Below, one piece after another: positions 43,583-56,400 of a stretch of DNA of 64,000 nt. Within the stretch, counting starts at the first letter, position 1; each line of letters opens with the position of its first letter. Origin of the DNA: Paralvinella palmiformis. Its lineage: Eukaryota > Annelida > Polychaeta > Terebellida > Alvinellidae. The notes beneath the pieces were generated by a model. It was not told where the DNA came from, searched no databases, and saw only the letters and a program-made list of their open reading frames with translations. The DNA lies in contig JAODUP010000026.1 of assembly GCA_025642065.1 (NCBI GenBank), positions 861,001 to 925,000 on the forward strand, written 5' to 3'. Both the position numbers and the translations under genes were made by a program.

Positions 43583-44542
43583 TACCGTATATATTCGAAT
43601 ATAAATTTTTTGGGTAGTGAAAAGGGAGTGCTCATAAGCAACTTGACTTATACGTGCATCATATTTCCTACCAGCTGAAGGAAAGATGTTTTCTGTCATC
43701 CTTGACAGACAACACTATAGGATTCAACCCAATAACAGCCAGAGTCAGAATAAAATCGTCACATTGCTGCCTACTAATCCATTATTATTCAATAAATAAT
43801 AAATAACAATTTTCACCAAACTGTTATTAGGTTCTCACAAACATGCCACATTTTATGTAATACTACTTGATAGTTAAGTGCTGTTACCTACCAGTACCTC
43901 TAGATGTGCTGTGAAACAATGAATTAATAACACTTGCCAATTGAACTTATAATCAGGTGTGTTTGTGTGAACCACAGTTGGAACTAAATCACCATATCTC
44001 TGCCTACTAGCCTTATTCAAGACTGTTATTTGGATCTAACAATGTCTTAACGTAATATAATACTTGATAGTCACGACCTGTCAACTACTGGTACTTCTAG
44101 ATGATTAGCAATAATATAGGAATCACTGTTAACATTGCAAACCTTGCTCCGCCACTTGCCCTGAAACAATTAATTAATAACACTTGCCAGTTGAAGTTAC
44201 AATCAAGTGTGTTTAATGTGACAAGTTTGTTTACTACTTAAATATGACATCAAAGCAAAATGTGTGTGTCTCTCTCTCTCTCTCTGTGTGCGTGCGCCTG
44301 TGTTGCTGCCGGTGTAGAAATTGATACTGACATATTTAACAAGTACTTGCTGACACCATGAGTTTGAAATGACTGGATCAGCTTTTTCATGAATGACAAC
44401 AATGATTCTGATTTTGAGGGATTTTAAGCCAATACTTAACCTTGACTTATACTGTGAGCATATGCCCGAGGAAAGAATTACGTGTTCAAAAATTGACCTC
44501 GACTTATCTGCCAGGTCAACTTATATGCCAGTATATATGGTA
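43583..44542 (+). mobile_element. TIR element with a pogo-like transposase tail, deletion derivative
   Basis: A 960-base unit is bounded by TA. The left end, ccgtatatattcgaatataa, and the reverse complement of the right end, ccatatatactggcatataa, agree at 16 of 20 positions. Near the right end (about 44371-44427) a frame ends FFMNDNNDSDFEGF then stop, resembling pogo/Tigger transposase C-termini. The interior has a diverged direct duplication (about 43820-43970 and 44020-44215). It is probably a non-autonomous remnant of a TA-targeting element. Confidence 0.65.
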
Positions 44543-44769
44543 CATCGTCACCATGCCAATAATATTTTGCGAAATGACATAGAATTAGCACGGTATATGG
44601 TATATGATTATTGTAATATATTGGCCTTATACATTAGCAGTACTGTTTATTTAAAGTTATTCAGTACTGTTTTGGTACTTGCCCATTATGTTGGTATCAT
44701 AATTATACTGACTCATTATCAACCCTGTACTAAGATGCTATCAACCAGTGTCATCCCAATACACAGGTA

Positions 44770-44880
44770 GGTCTATCTGCTACCAATACACAAGTATATG
44801 TTATCAACACATATAACTATATGCTCCCAATACACAAGTATATGTTACTGATGCACAAGAGTATGTTACCAATACATATT
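44770..44880. repeat. Degenerate tandem repeat around ccaatacacaagtatatgtt
   Basis: Four to five loose units of about 25-30 bases. Confidence 0.7.
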
Positions 44881-46480
44881 AGGATTGGCAGGTTTCTCCC
44901 CTATACAGTAAAAACCATAGAAATGTTTGTCCCAGGAGAGAAACTAAATTTTGGGAAATTTGCCATGAAAATACCCAATTAATAAAGACTTTAACAGTTT
45001 ACAACCATTATACATTTTAATAAGTTATTTAATTAAGAATCTTGTCCAAAAAAAAAAACTGTTGCACATGTTACATACTTACTGAAAGTGTATGTCAATA
45101 ATTCATCAGGTTTAAGATTGTGAGATAAAAGATTGAGATTATTTCATTATAATGCTGAATACATTTGATTTGATAATGACTACTTTGTTATGAAACACTT
45201 TCAAGACAATACAACCGTATCAAATACTTAATCAACTATGAGGAAGAGGACGGTGTGTTTAGTAATGCCTGAATACTCCTGGCAACATCATGTAGTTTGT
45301 AGTATTAGCTATGTATCGCTGTGAAGATATATGTACTGCTGTTCAATATAGCAATACACAGCAAGCAGCGTTTGAGTGGTGTGTGATCTAATTGTTATTA
45401 CACCATAATATAAAGAAGTATCTGCATTGCCTAATTATAATTTAGTAGCTAGACTTCACATTGACTAGATTAATGTGACACTTATCTTGGGGGGATGGGG
45501 GGCATCAATCTTCTCAAAATTTGTTCAAATTCATAGCAATGTCAGGAACAAAATTGGCAACAAAACAACATCAAAGTTGGTGTTTTGTTACCGTCTAATG
45601 AGGGGAGATGTAGAAATTGACTATTAATGATATGGACACGAACATTATCACAGTATGTCACATATGTATATTTTGTTTGGTATCTGGGTAATGTTAACAT
45701 GTTATAATACCACAATTTTCATACACAAAATCGTAGAGTACTATGTGCCCAATGTGATATAATAAACCAGTTAAAGTTTCTCTGTGTGTTTATTTGTAGA
45801 TAGGTGTTTGCCTAACTATATATTCTAACTTATTCAAAGTTAGTATGTAACATACTAATGATAAAAGTACCAAAATGTAAAACATTTAATTTTATGTCAG
45901 AAATATATTATTGTATTTAGATCATAATATGTTGTATATATATGTTGTATTATGTTTTGTAATAGGTCAGTTATATCATGATATATTTGTAGTATGTATT
46001 TACCACAGTATGTCAAAAATATTTATAAGCAGACCCTTAGTGCCACTCAACACAATACCATTCTCAACATCTATTTGTGTTTGATTCAAGACAGTATATT
46101 CTTCCTGACAGCACCTCTAAAATAAATAAAAAATTAGGTTCCTACACCTGTATATATACAGTATATTATATACAGTGCTCAAAATAGGGAGACTATATTT
46201 ATTGAACTTCTAATAATATCAACCCCACATTATATACTATATAAAAGTGAACATTTCTTAGTAAATGTAACATGCACTAAAGTGTATTGTATCATACATA
46301 ACTTGTTGGTTAATCTTAAAAATGGGTTTTTACTTTTAAAATAATAAAAATTACTGTTCTGGGCTAATCATTTGAATTATCCTTACTGAAGAGGTTTTTT
46401 AAATTTTAATTACTAAATCAGTGTACTCAAATGGTTTGGTATTGACTCATTATTTGATCATAACAATAACTACAGACATA
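44881..46480. other. No recognised gene
   Basis: AT-rich DNA without supported exons; small AT palindromes near 46150-46175. Confidence 0.5.
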
Positions 46481-46590
46481 GACTAAATGTAATCGATTAG
46501 AATCAATTACATGATTTCCAAATGCAGTGTAATTGTAATAATAATCAATTACATTGTAATTGTAATTAGTTATTACTTTCATGATTACAC
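46481..46590. repeat. TTACAAT-rich repeat, possibly a transposon end
   Basis: atgtaatcgattagaatcaa, caattacattgtaattgtaa and related units recur on both strands. Such motifs occur in the subterminal parts of some hAT elements, but no defined ends were found. Confidence 0.35.
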
Positions 46591-46616
46591 AGGGGCGTTT
46601 GATTATTTATCAAGTT

Positions 46617-46899
46617 ATATCACAGCCTCGTGGGTAGAAGCATGAGACTGTTTACATATGGCTATGGTCTCTTTGTATGGGAGGTGGCAATTTCACACCT
46701 CGGCTGTGGCACTACAGTAGGAGAATGTTTTCAGCCAACTGGCGAGGTTTTCTCCACTGGATATGCCATATATTGTAAATTCTAAATTTATTTAAAATCA
46801 GTCTCTGTGAGGAAGCTATAAATTACAGACCATACGCATCTCCCTCATTTGAGGTTGCCAGCCACATAAAATAACTGCCATTATTATTGTTATCATGCC
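46617..46899 (+). mobile_element. SINE family 3, older copy
   Basis: The body matches 19508-19772 (gatatgccatatattgtaaa, attacagaccatacgcatct, aaataactgccattattatt). The tRNA-like head is strongly decayed. Confidence 0.75.
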
Positions 46900-47442
46900 A
46901 AAATATCTTTGTGGTTTTGTTCTAAACTGTATTTCTTGTATATATTCTAATTATGGTTAAAGTTATCACAAAAACGCAAATATATTTATTTCAACCAGTA
47001 TTCACGGTGACATTTTCATGTTGAATTTTAAGCAATTATTGGTTATATCAAGGTTTTGTTATCTGTTTTAATACTAATGTAGTTTTATGAAGTACTCTCA
47101 CTTGTTGAAGCCATTCAAGGGCAACGTACAATGAATCAAGTAGAGATGTTGAATGATAAGAATTTGTTATCAAAGAAAGTGACCTTGAATCGGTGTATTT
47201 TTAGAATAGATTTTAGTTCTTCAGTAGATAATACACTTCTATCTCCTCTACAAAATAGAAACTACAAAGCTGTATTAGAGACGTACCTCTCGCCACAATG
47301 TCTCCTAAGAGCGAATTATGAGAACATCTTGTATTTAATCCATTCATGATCAAATGTTGCCCGTAGCTGGTTAACCTATGCTTGACTTCTTTTAAATATT
47401 GATATTTCCACATTTACCACGCTAGCTAATTTGACTGCTAGA

Positions 47443-50400
47443 ATGCCAAGATCTGTAACAGAAGAGTTCACTTTTACCTTTGGGACAAGAAGTCAGAGGT
47501 CAACATTAAAGGTCAACATCACCATTCCACTGAACGAAAGTGTGAAGGAATTTTCCTATCGCTTGATTAACGCTCACCAGCTGCCTTGCTTTGTTGAAGG
47601 AGGTAAGAATAGTAGACATACATTACACGAATACATTAGCTGGCTTATCTCTATTGGCCTATCGTCATGCACTTTTCTTTATTATTATGAGTCGGAGGTT
47701 TTGTTTCAGCATTGAAGGATGAACTAGAACAGTTTATTGCCATAGAAACCAAAAAACTACAGGATGCTAATGCAGAAGAGGCAATTGAGAGGGTTAGAAA
47801 GAAACAAGTCAGTGTTGAGTCTCTTGCTAAACAATGGACAAATCTGTTCTCAAAGGTATTTGGTCATTAGCTAACATAATATAAATTTAGCAAGTTTTCA
47901 TTTTCATACGTAAACAATCTACTCAATCGTTTGATATGGACTTAGTGTGGTATTCTAATTAGAGTCCTTGCTATGGTGTTCAGTTCATACTATAACTTGT
48001 GTGCCAGTTTAGTGATACCCATATGTACACAGTATTTGTATTTATATATATAATGCCTATTTTATATTAAATACAGGAGATACTGAAATATTCTGATCCT
48101 GAGCCTATTTCAAATGAAGTAGTATTCTCGGAAGTCTATCACACCTTGATCCATTCTCCTGCCTTGGAGACCTTACTTAATCTAGAACACACATATGCGT
48201 TATCGGTATGCGATGTTATTGATCAGAGAAATAGAGATTTGGCTCTCCTTGAAAAGCGGTAAGCAAAACATGAATATATAACAATCTGAGTATCATTAGA
48301 TATTTCAGCTTGAAAGGCCACTTCGCTGAATTATCCAGAGGTTTTATTCAGGATTCGTAATTACGCCAATAACCTTTGACACACTGCTAAAATTTACACG
48401 GAATACAGTTAATTATGCGACTGTTGATATGGTTTTGCTGTTTACACTTTTATCTGTTTTCTCTTATGTACCAGACAAACGGAAGACATGGAAGAGGCAA
48501 TTAGAAAACTTGGCATCTCATCAACAGATGAACAGATCAATCAGATGGCTCAGAGACATTTTGAAAATACGCAGGTATTGTCAATCTTCATGATGCTTTT
48601 GTTTACATCTTCATGGTAGTTTTGTTTACATCTCCATTGTGTTTTTATTTTTCACAACCGTGGTGTATTATTTACTTCTCCATGCTGCTTTTGTTTACAT
48701 TTCCACGGTGCTGCTATTTACATGTATGCCAAATGTTGTGCTCACATCAGTTTGGATCTGTAAAACATGTAAACACATATGCATCAACTATAATGGGGTT
48801 TTCATGTTGAACATTTTGCAGCATCAGGAAGATTAATTATTTCGTCATTAACATTTCAGCTTGTTGAGAGTAAGTGGGCCAGTGAGTTGAGTAATTTGAA
48901 CGAAACACAAAGGAGAGAGTACAGAGATTGGGTAATGGATCTACACGAAGACACACAGACAACTGACAGCACACCAGCTTATGCGTATGTAATCCTGTTT
49001 CTTGGTGTATTAACAGCAACTGATAGCAGAGCGCCCCTTTTAACTAGCCTGTAAATAAACTTTTATCACAATGCCACATCTGTTATCTGCCTGTTAACCA
49101 ATTTAGAGCTGAATTTAACAAATATGTAAACCTTTTATATGGCTAAAGAACAGATACCAATAACTGCAATCTCGTTTTATACCCCAATTAAGATATTGAC
49201 ACTTACTGAAAATTTTTATCAAAAACGCATAGGGTGTAAATTTATTGGCTTCAATAATAAAACCTATGCTGGTATGTCAACAAGGCTAAAATATTTTGAA
49301 AATCACCACCCAATATATATTACTAAGACTGTTTTTTTAAATATGATGTTTGGTTGATACCATGTGGTACAAAATCCCAAAGTTTGTAAAATGAAAACAT
49401 TGTGTATTTAATCTATCCTTGATCAAGTGTTAATTTTGCTCACATCATGTTTAGGTAAACGCTTACACTCATATTTTGTGAATGGTTGCCTTCTCTGGTA
49501 AACACTCAGTCCAGCTAAATTTTGTATCTCTCAGTATAATTATATTTCCCAGATATTATAGAATGACTTTTTACTAGTTCTGCTTGGTTTGTTATATTAA
49601 AATGGATCAGTAAACTTCACTATTTTATGGCTCATATTTCGATTGTCATTGACATTCCACCTCGGGAAAGTGATTAAAAAGGGACTATGGCTATTTATTT
49701 TTACAAAATTGCTTGTGTACGTTATTACAAATTTAAAATTGATAACATCTTTGATTTCAAGTATTCTTTCATTATTTTTATTTATTTTATAATTCATAAT
49801 AATAACAAATTGTACAGTAAGTATTTAACTATTTTATTAAAATTTCTTTTGCTTTAAATTCAATCTTTAACATGCCTTCGCTTGAACTATAATAATATAA
49901 TATGTGATATTTATATAGCATCCTATTCAGCTAGAAGCTGCTCTAAGGCACTTTACAATGTTATTTACAATATTATTATCCCTGACTCAGACCTGTTTCC
50001 ACCCAGCACATATCTCAACTCCCAATCACTCTGTGTTTTAACTTTATGTATTAGGTACTGTGTGAAGAGTTTTGGTCAGCAATCAGGAGAAGGTGATTGG
50101 TCAGATAATTTACTAAATCAGGCTACAAGGAGGGAGGAAAGCTTTACTGTACATTTAGGTTAGTTACATTACCCCAGACAAATGTCAGAAGACATGTTTG
50201 ACATTTCCATGAACATTCATTTGTTGTCATAACAGTAAACTTTTAAGTTTAAATAAATTTTTTATGTATCATGCAAGCATTCTACAGATTATATACAGAA
50301 TCTTGTGACTTATCTGTATCAAAATATATTATTGGTCATGTATAATATATAGTAGTATGTATTTTCAAAACTTTATGCTTTCACCGTATGATAAAAATCA

Positions 50401-53400
50401 ATCTGTACGGTTGTTTTTTCTCTTGATTAATGTGCATGTTTTGAAGAGTACCTACCCTGGTATATGCCATATTAATTTTCAAGTTCAAGACCTTCATGAA
50501 CTCAAACTGCCTTAGACAAAGTTAGCATCTCTCATAATGATTGTCTCCCCCCAAGTCTTAACTGTTTAAGATTTTTCTCTTTACAATGCCATATTAGTAA
50601 CAGATATAGAATGTTCATATTGTACCTTGGCACTTATGAGACTTCAGAGGTTGAGCTCATATGTGAGAAATCTTTGTAATCTTGATTTGCATAAAAACAC
50701 AAATTGCCTAAACTTGAAACGGATGTTCTCTTAAATAACCATTAACCAGCAAACAAAAAACGTCTATTTCATTGACAAATTTGACATGTAAAAATATGTA
50801 GTTTTGCAAATGCAGTTGTGTTTAGTTCACAGAACCAATCAACGAAATTGACCTAAGTTTTGTATCGGTCCTTTTAGGTTCTCATTCATGGATAAAGTAT
50901 ACTTTCTTAGAACTTTATATAGTAACATAAGTCTCAAGCTATGATTGTCATTATGGCCAGCATTATATATTCGAATTAAGTTTGGAGAATTATGTTGATA
51001 ACACATATCTAACTGACATATCCATTTTGTAATTTTAATATGTTTATCTATTAAAGTGCAATGGTAACTTAAATTCATTCCTTTTGTGTTGTTTTATTGT
51101 TTCCCGTAGGAGCACAACTAAAGACTATGCATAATCTGAGGTTAATTAGTGCGGATGTTTTGGATTTTTGTAAGCACAGACCTCAGGGAACAGGGTAAGT
51201 AAACAATTGGGCTGTAAACTTAATACCTCAGTTGAGCTGGGATAGGGATTTTTGGGCTATAATTAGTCTCTGTTATGTGGATTCTCTATTTCAAAAGTCA
51301 GATGTTCTGTTATTTGTTGTTTTTATTAGATCAGTAGCATTTGATTAGATCTGGCTTTAACTTCTGTGGTATATTTTTGTGGATTATTGATGTGAGGCCT
51401 ATATATTGATAAACTGACTGCTGGATGATGTGTTGCCACCAGTGAGCATTTTGAGATTTTGGTACCTTTGTATGCATACCCTGCGACTAAAAAATGCAGA
51501 GTATGTGGAAAATATTTTTCCAAATCACAAGGATACATCCTGCACTACCTGTATTAGCATGCTTTATATTAAAGGCCTCATTGTATCGACAAGGTACAAG
51601 TAAATCACTGTTAATCAGTCACAACAGCTATAAAGCCCCTTACTAATCCCTAGAAAAGTTGATGACGCCCTACAATAGCTAATTAGAAATGTTCACGAAG
51701 GCTCAACATACATTTAGAATTTGGTGGAGCTGTTTAATACTTATCTTGAACATGGGGGCAACAAACTCTCATGTAAAGTTGTTGTCAAGCATTTGACTGC
51801 TTATTTCAGAGAAGAGTGTTTCTTGTGTTTTCTTTGGGAGGTTTAGTGAATATGATTACCTTTAGAGATAAGGCCTCAAATGTACTCAGACCAGTTGATG
51901 AACCAGGAGACAATCTGGATATTCCTATCAACAAAGTTAACAAGAGAATCGCAAATAAAATTAAGGCAATTCCAAGAGACAGATTTCAGTATGGTACTTG
52001 GATCAATTCTAAAGCTGCCTTAAACTATGTGAGCTAAGTTGCGCAGGAACTACTATTGATGTTGTCACCTAAGTTGGATAAAACCCTACCTGTAATACTT
52101 ATCGATTAAATAATCACCAGTGTACTTCACAATCAATCAACAAACCAGCTTTCAGGTTGATCTCGGTATATTGATTTGAGCTTCTAAATGGCTTGTTACA
52201 CTTATACGTGGATTTGATGTGACATGTTCATATGATGAAGTACCACTTCAAGAAATTAGCAGCGACAGGAGTCAGTTTTGAATTATCTGGCATATTTAAT
52301 GTTAACTCAGGGGTTGGTCCAATTGGTTATTGATAAATCTGATGTTGATGTATATTTTCTAAAAATGAGAAACTGTTAACTCACTCTTTGCCAGTACTCA
52401 TAATATAATACAATACAAGCAGACACAGATGGAACCTTTAAAGGAATGCAGATGATGCACTGATAACAACGACATGACTCAGCTGATGCCATGCCATTTG
52501 CAAATTCAACAATTCAATGGACCAAACAATCCACAAATGCCCCAGAACATGTTTCTCAAAGCAGTTCTTCCACTGAATGTACTCATTTATGCAACCCTCA
52601 TTCAACAGATGCCTCATCACAAATGTGCAAAGTTCAGTGGTTACAATGCTGCAAACAGCCATCAACAAGGTAAAGCCAACCAACCCTGGATGAACACTGT
52701 ATATCAACCTCTAATAGATATGAATCTCTGATCCAGACATCATGATTATGACTCTGACACAGGTGCAACAAAGCATTCTTAAAATGGATGAGTGTTTTGT
52801 TGTCTTCACCTGTGATGCACAACTGTATTGGATGGCACTGCATGTAATTTGGACATATCCAGACCGATTGTCAAATATCATCTTGTACCTTGGGATATGC
52901 TCTGTCTGATGAACTTTGTTGGCTCCGTTGGTACCTTGATGGCAGAAAGTGGACTCGCTGATGTTTTGAGTGTCATATATAAAGGGGCGTCGAAAATGTT
53001 GGCTGGCAAAATATTTCCACAAAATGTGAGGTTCCTGTGTATGCTTGTAGAGGAGGTACTTTGAAACATGATTGGAAGTGTTAGATGACCTGTCAATCAA
53101 GAGTAACACCATAAAGCTATGGATAGATGTACTCATAAGACCATTGTCCATAATGATGATGTTTATGAGAAAGAAGGAGATTAGCCACGTCATCTTTAAG
53201 TTTTCCACCAGATGATACTGTACTACTTTGCTACTGGCCACTTGCACTATGCACACTATGAACTACTCTATCTTTCGTCCATGGAGGCTCTCCCTTTTAA
53301 AGGTGTTAGGATACTTCGTGAAGGGTGAGCATGTTGTGAGACATATACTAGCTATCTTGATTGAAATCTGGAGCAATATGTATATTGAAACCACTTTCTT

Positions 53401-56400
53401 GGGTTATGGCTATACCCAAGGTGGCATCATTGATGTAACACTTGAGCCTGAAACGCTGAAAACTTGGACTTCGGGTCTAGTTGACATGGTTGAGACCAAG
53501 ACTGAGAATCATCAAACCAGTCATTATATGTGTATATTGGTAGGAGAATAAACAGTTGGCATCATAAGTTGGTTCAGTCAGTATGTGACATTTGTGTGCC
53601 AGACTATCTATTTTAATTTAAAACAGTGAATCAGTTGTATGGTGTGTGATAGGAACAAACGTCATAAAGCCTGCACTCTATATGGATTAAATATTGACGT
53701 TACTAAAGATATTAAAATATACTCTTTTACTATTAGTCTGGAAATTTTAGTAAATGTTAAGCCTTTGTCAGAACTATGAATTGTACTTGATGTAAATCAA
53801 CATGAGTTTATAAGATTATTCTAGTGCATTGTTTTAGCAATTCTCATTAGATCTTCCATGTGGATTGAACTCTGAACATATTTAATGACCTGTTTGTTCA
53901 AATACTAATTCTTATTACTCGCATATTGTTTACCTCGGAGAAGTTTAGTCTGATACCAGTTCTGAATCACAACCCTTTTATCATTTATGCCATTTTTTTT
54001 CTTGTTGTATGCATCTGGTTTACATTTAAATAAATATGTCTTATTTAATTACAGGATGGTCTTGTTCTATATAATGTACACTATAGAACCAAATTACAGT
54101 TGTAAAAATAATCAGATATTGCTTTGCGTATTAATATTAACTATATTATACACTTTTTAAATATAATTAATTGTTTATGATTGTTTTTTGTTATTTTTAA
54201 ATATTTGTAGGCAGAAATTTATGGTTCCCTATTCAGTCACAAGTTTTCAGTGTAATAATTAATGTTGTGCTTTTGTGTTCCAATACAGAGCCCCGATGGT
54301 GCCACAGCCTCAGCGCTTACAGACAGCTATGTCATTATATTCTAACAGCCTCTGTGGTCTTGTCTTACATGTTGATAACAGGCTTAACTCCTACACTGGC
54401 ATTAAGCGAGGTAACTGTAAACACTTCTAGAAAGATCAGATTATAAATTGTTTGTTCTCAAATTAGAAACACCAACAGTTCTTTAATACAGGAACCAGGT
54501 TATCAGGGTCGAACAATATCAACTAGTTGATCGAGTGTCCAGATAATCAGTTTTGTTTGCATGTTTCAGTTAATACTTCAGGAACAACTTTATGAAGCAG
54601 AGTATCAAAATTCTGATTAATTAAGATTTAGTTGTTTGATGGTTGATCATATAGCAAAATGTTACTTTTAAACAACTATATTCTGGTTAATATAAAGGGA
54701 TATTATTTCATTCTTTAAAACGCATTTTTGCAACAATTGCTAGGAAATTAATTTTCCCCTTTTCCCTTCAGATTTTGCTAAAGTCTGTGAACAATCAACC
54801 GATTTCCACTTTCCTAGCTTGGAGCAACAGTTCGAAGTGATCGAAGAAGCCGTACTCGAAGCGAATGAATGGCATCAACCAAAACGTGTCGCTGATGATG
54901 GCGATCAGATCAGTGTTAAGAGTACAGGAAGTGACAGAGTCAGCTTAAAATCTACAACAAGCAGCTCCAGTGACGTGAGTCGAAAAAATGGAATGTTTCT
55001 TGTGACACTTTGAAATTTTCCACTGATATCAATTCAGATGAAAATTAGAATGAATTCATTTTAAATCAGCACTGATTGAGGATTGTGTGTGTGTTTTAAA
55101 ATATGTATATATTAATCTGCAAGAAAGGGTTATTTCTGATAATACTATGGTGGTTGGTGTTTAATGATAATTATCCTAAATGTAGTATTTTATTAGGGAT
55201 GAAATTTTCTAGAGTCACAAATAACGTTTTTTCTGATTAGTGTAAAACTTGGGATTGATGAGCAACATTTCTATATACCTTTACCTTTCATTTCTTTGCT
55301 AGACAACTCTACCCATGTGTACTTAGTTTTGAGGACAATAACAAGAAAACTAAAATATTAATAAATACTGATGTCATTAATTTTCTATATTGCTGCCATA
55401 ATTAGATGAATATAGCATATGTGGCTCTCATCAATAACGCAACACAACAATCGCCTATCAAAGGGTCCTTGAAATGATTCCTGTCCTTGACCTGAACATG
55501 CAATAAGTGTTATATGTATATTATTGGTTTATTGTGTAAGATTTTAATAAACTACCGTTTTATATTGGATGAGAATACTGAGAATCCAGAAGGTGAATCA
55601 TTATTTTATGTTTGCTCGGGTTATGAGGGGTAATTATTTATTATCATTACTTCGGTTCAAAAGAAGCCGTATGTTACATAAAAAGCTCCATTTTCCACTG
55701 AAGTTGGATCCCTCGTGACAATTGGTACAAAAGCTGGAAATGGATAGTGGGTTGAACCAGTGGTTTGAGGAATATTTATCTTGCAAAAGACGTGTTTTAT
55801 CTCCACTGAAGTATTCTCAGATTGTCCTAAAATGAATCCCCAGCTGCACCCGCCTTAAATTTTTCTTCAGTTCAGTTTGTTTAAAAAAAACATCAAAACC
55901 CCCTTTTATCCATGCTTTATACAACCTGACACTGTATACAAAATGGGTAAAGTGTAATTATCACCGTTTCAGCAGAGAGACGAGAAGAACAATAAGATGC
56001 ATACTGGTGACTTCTACATCACAAGACATTCTAATCTAGCTGAAGCACACGTCGGTATGAATATTTTACTTCACTTAATCTTTATCGGAAGCTGATTTCA
56101 ACCGACTTCGTTTTGGTAATTAACATTATTGTGCCAAACCATGACGTACGTTCGGAGGATGTGTACAGTGATGCAAATTATACATATTTCCAATAAGATC
56201 ATGTTTAAGTTTATTGAAGCTGAGAATCTATGTCGATGGTTAAAGTTGTCTATGCTCCAGATATAAATTTATCACAAAATTCTCACAACTACTATAAGTT
56301 AAGTGTCAGGAAATTTGATCGTCTTTTGTCACTCATTGCAGAAGTAATCCAACATCATAATATGGGAAAGCTAATATCATAGCAAACCCACTAACTGCTA

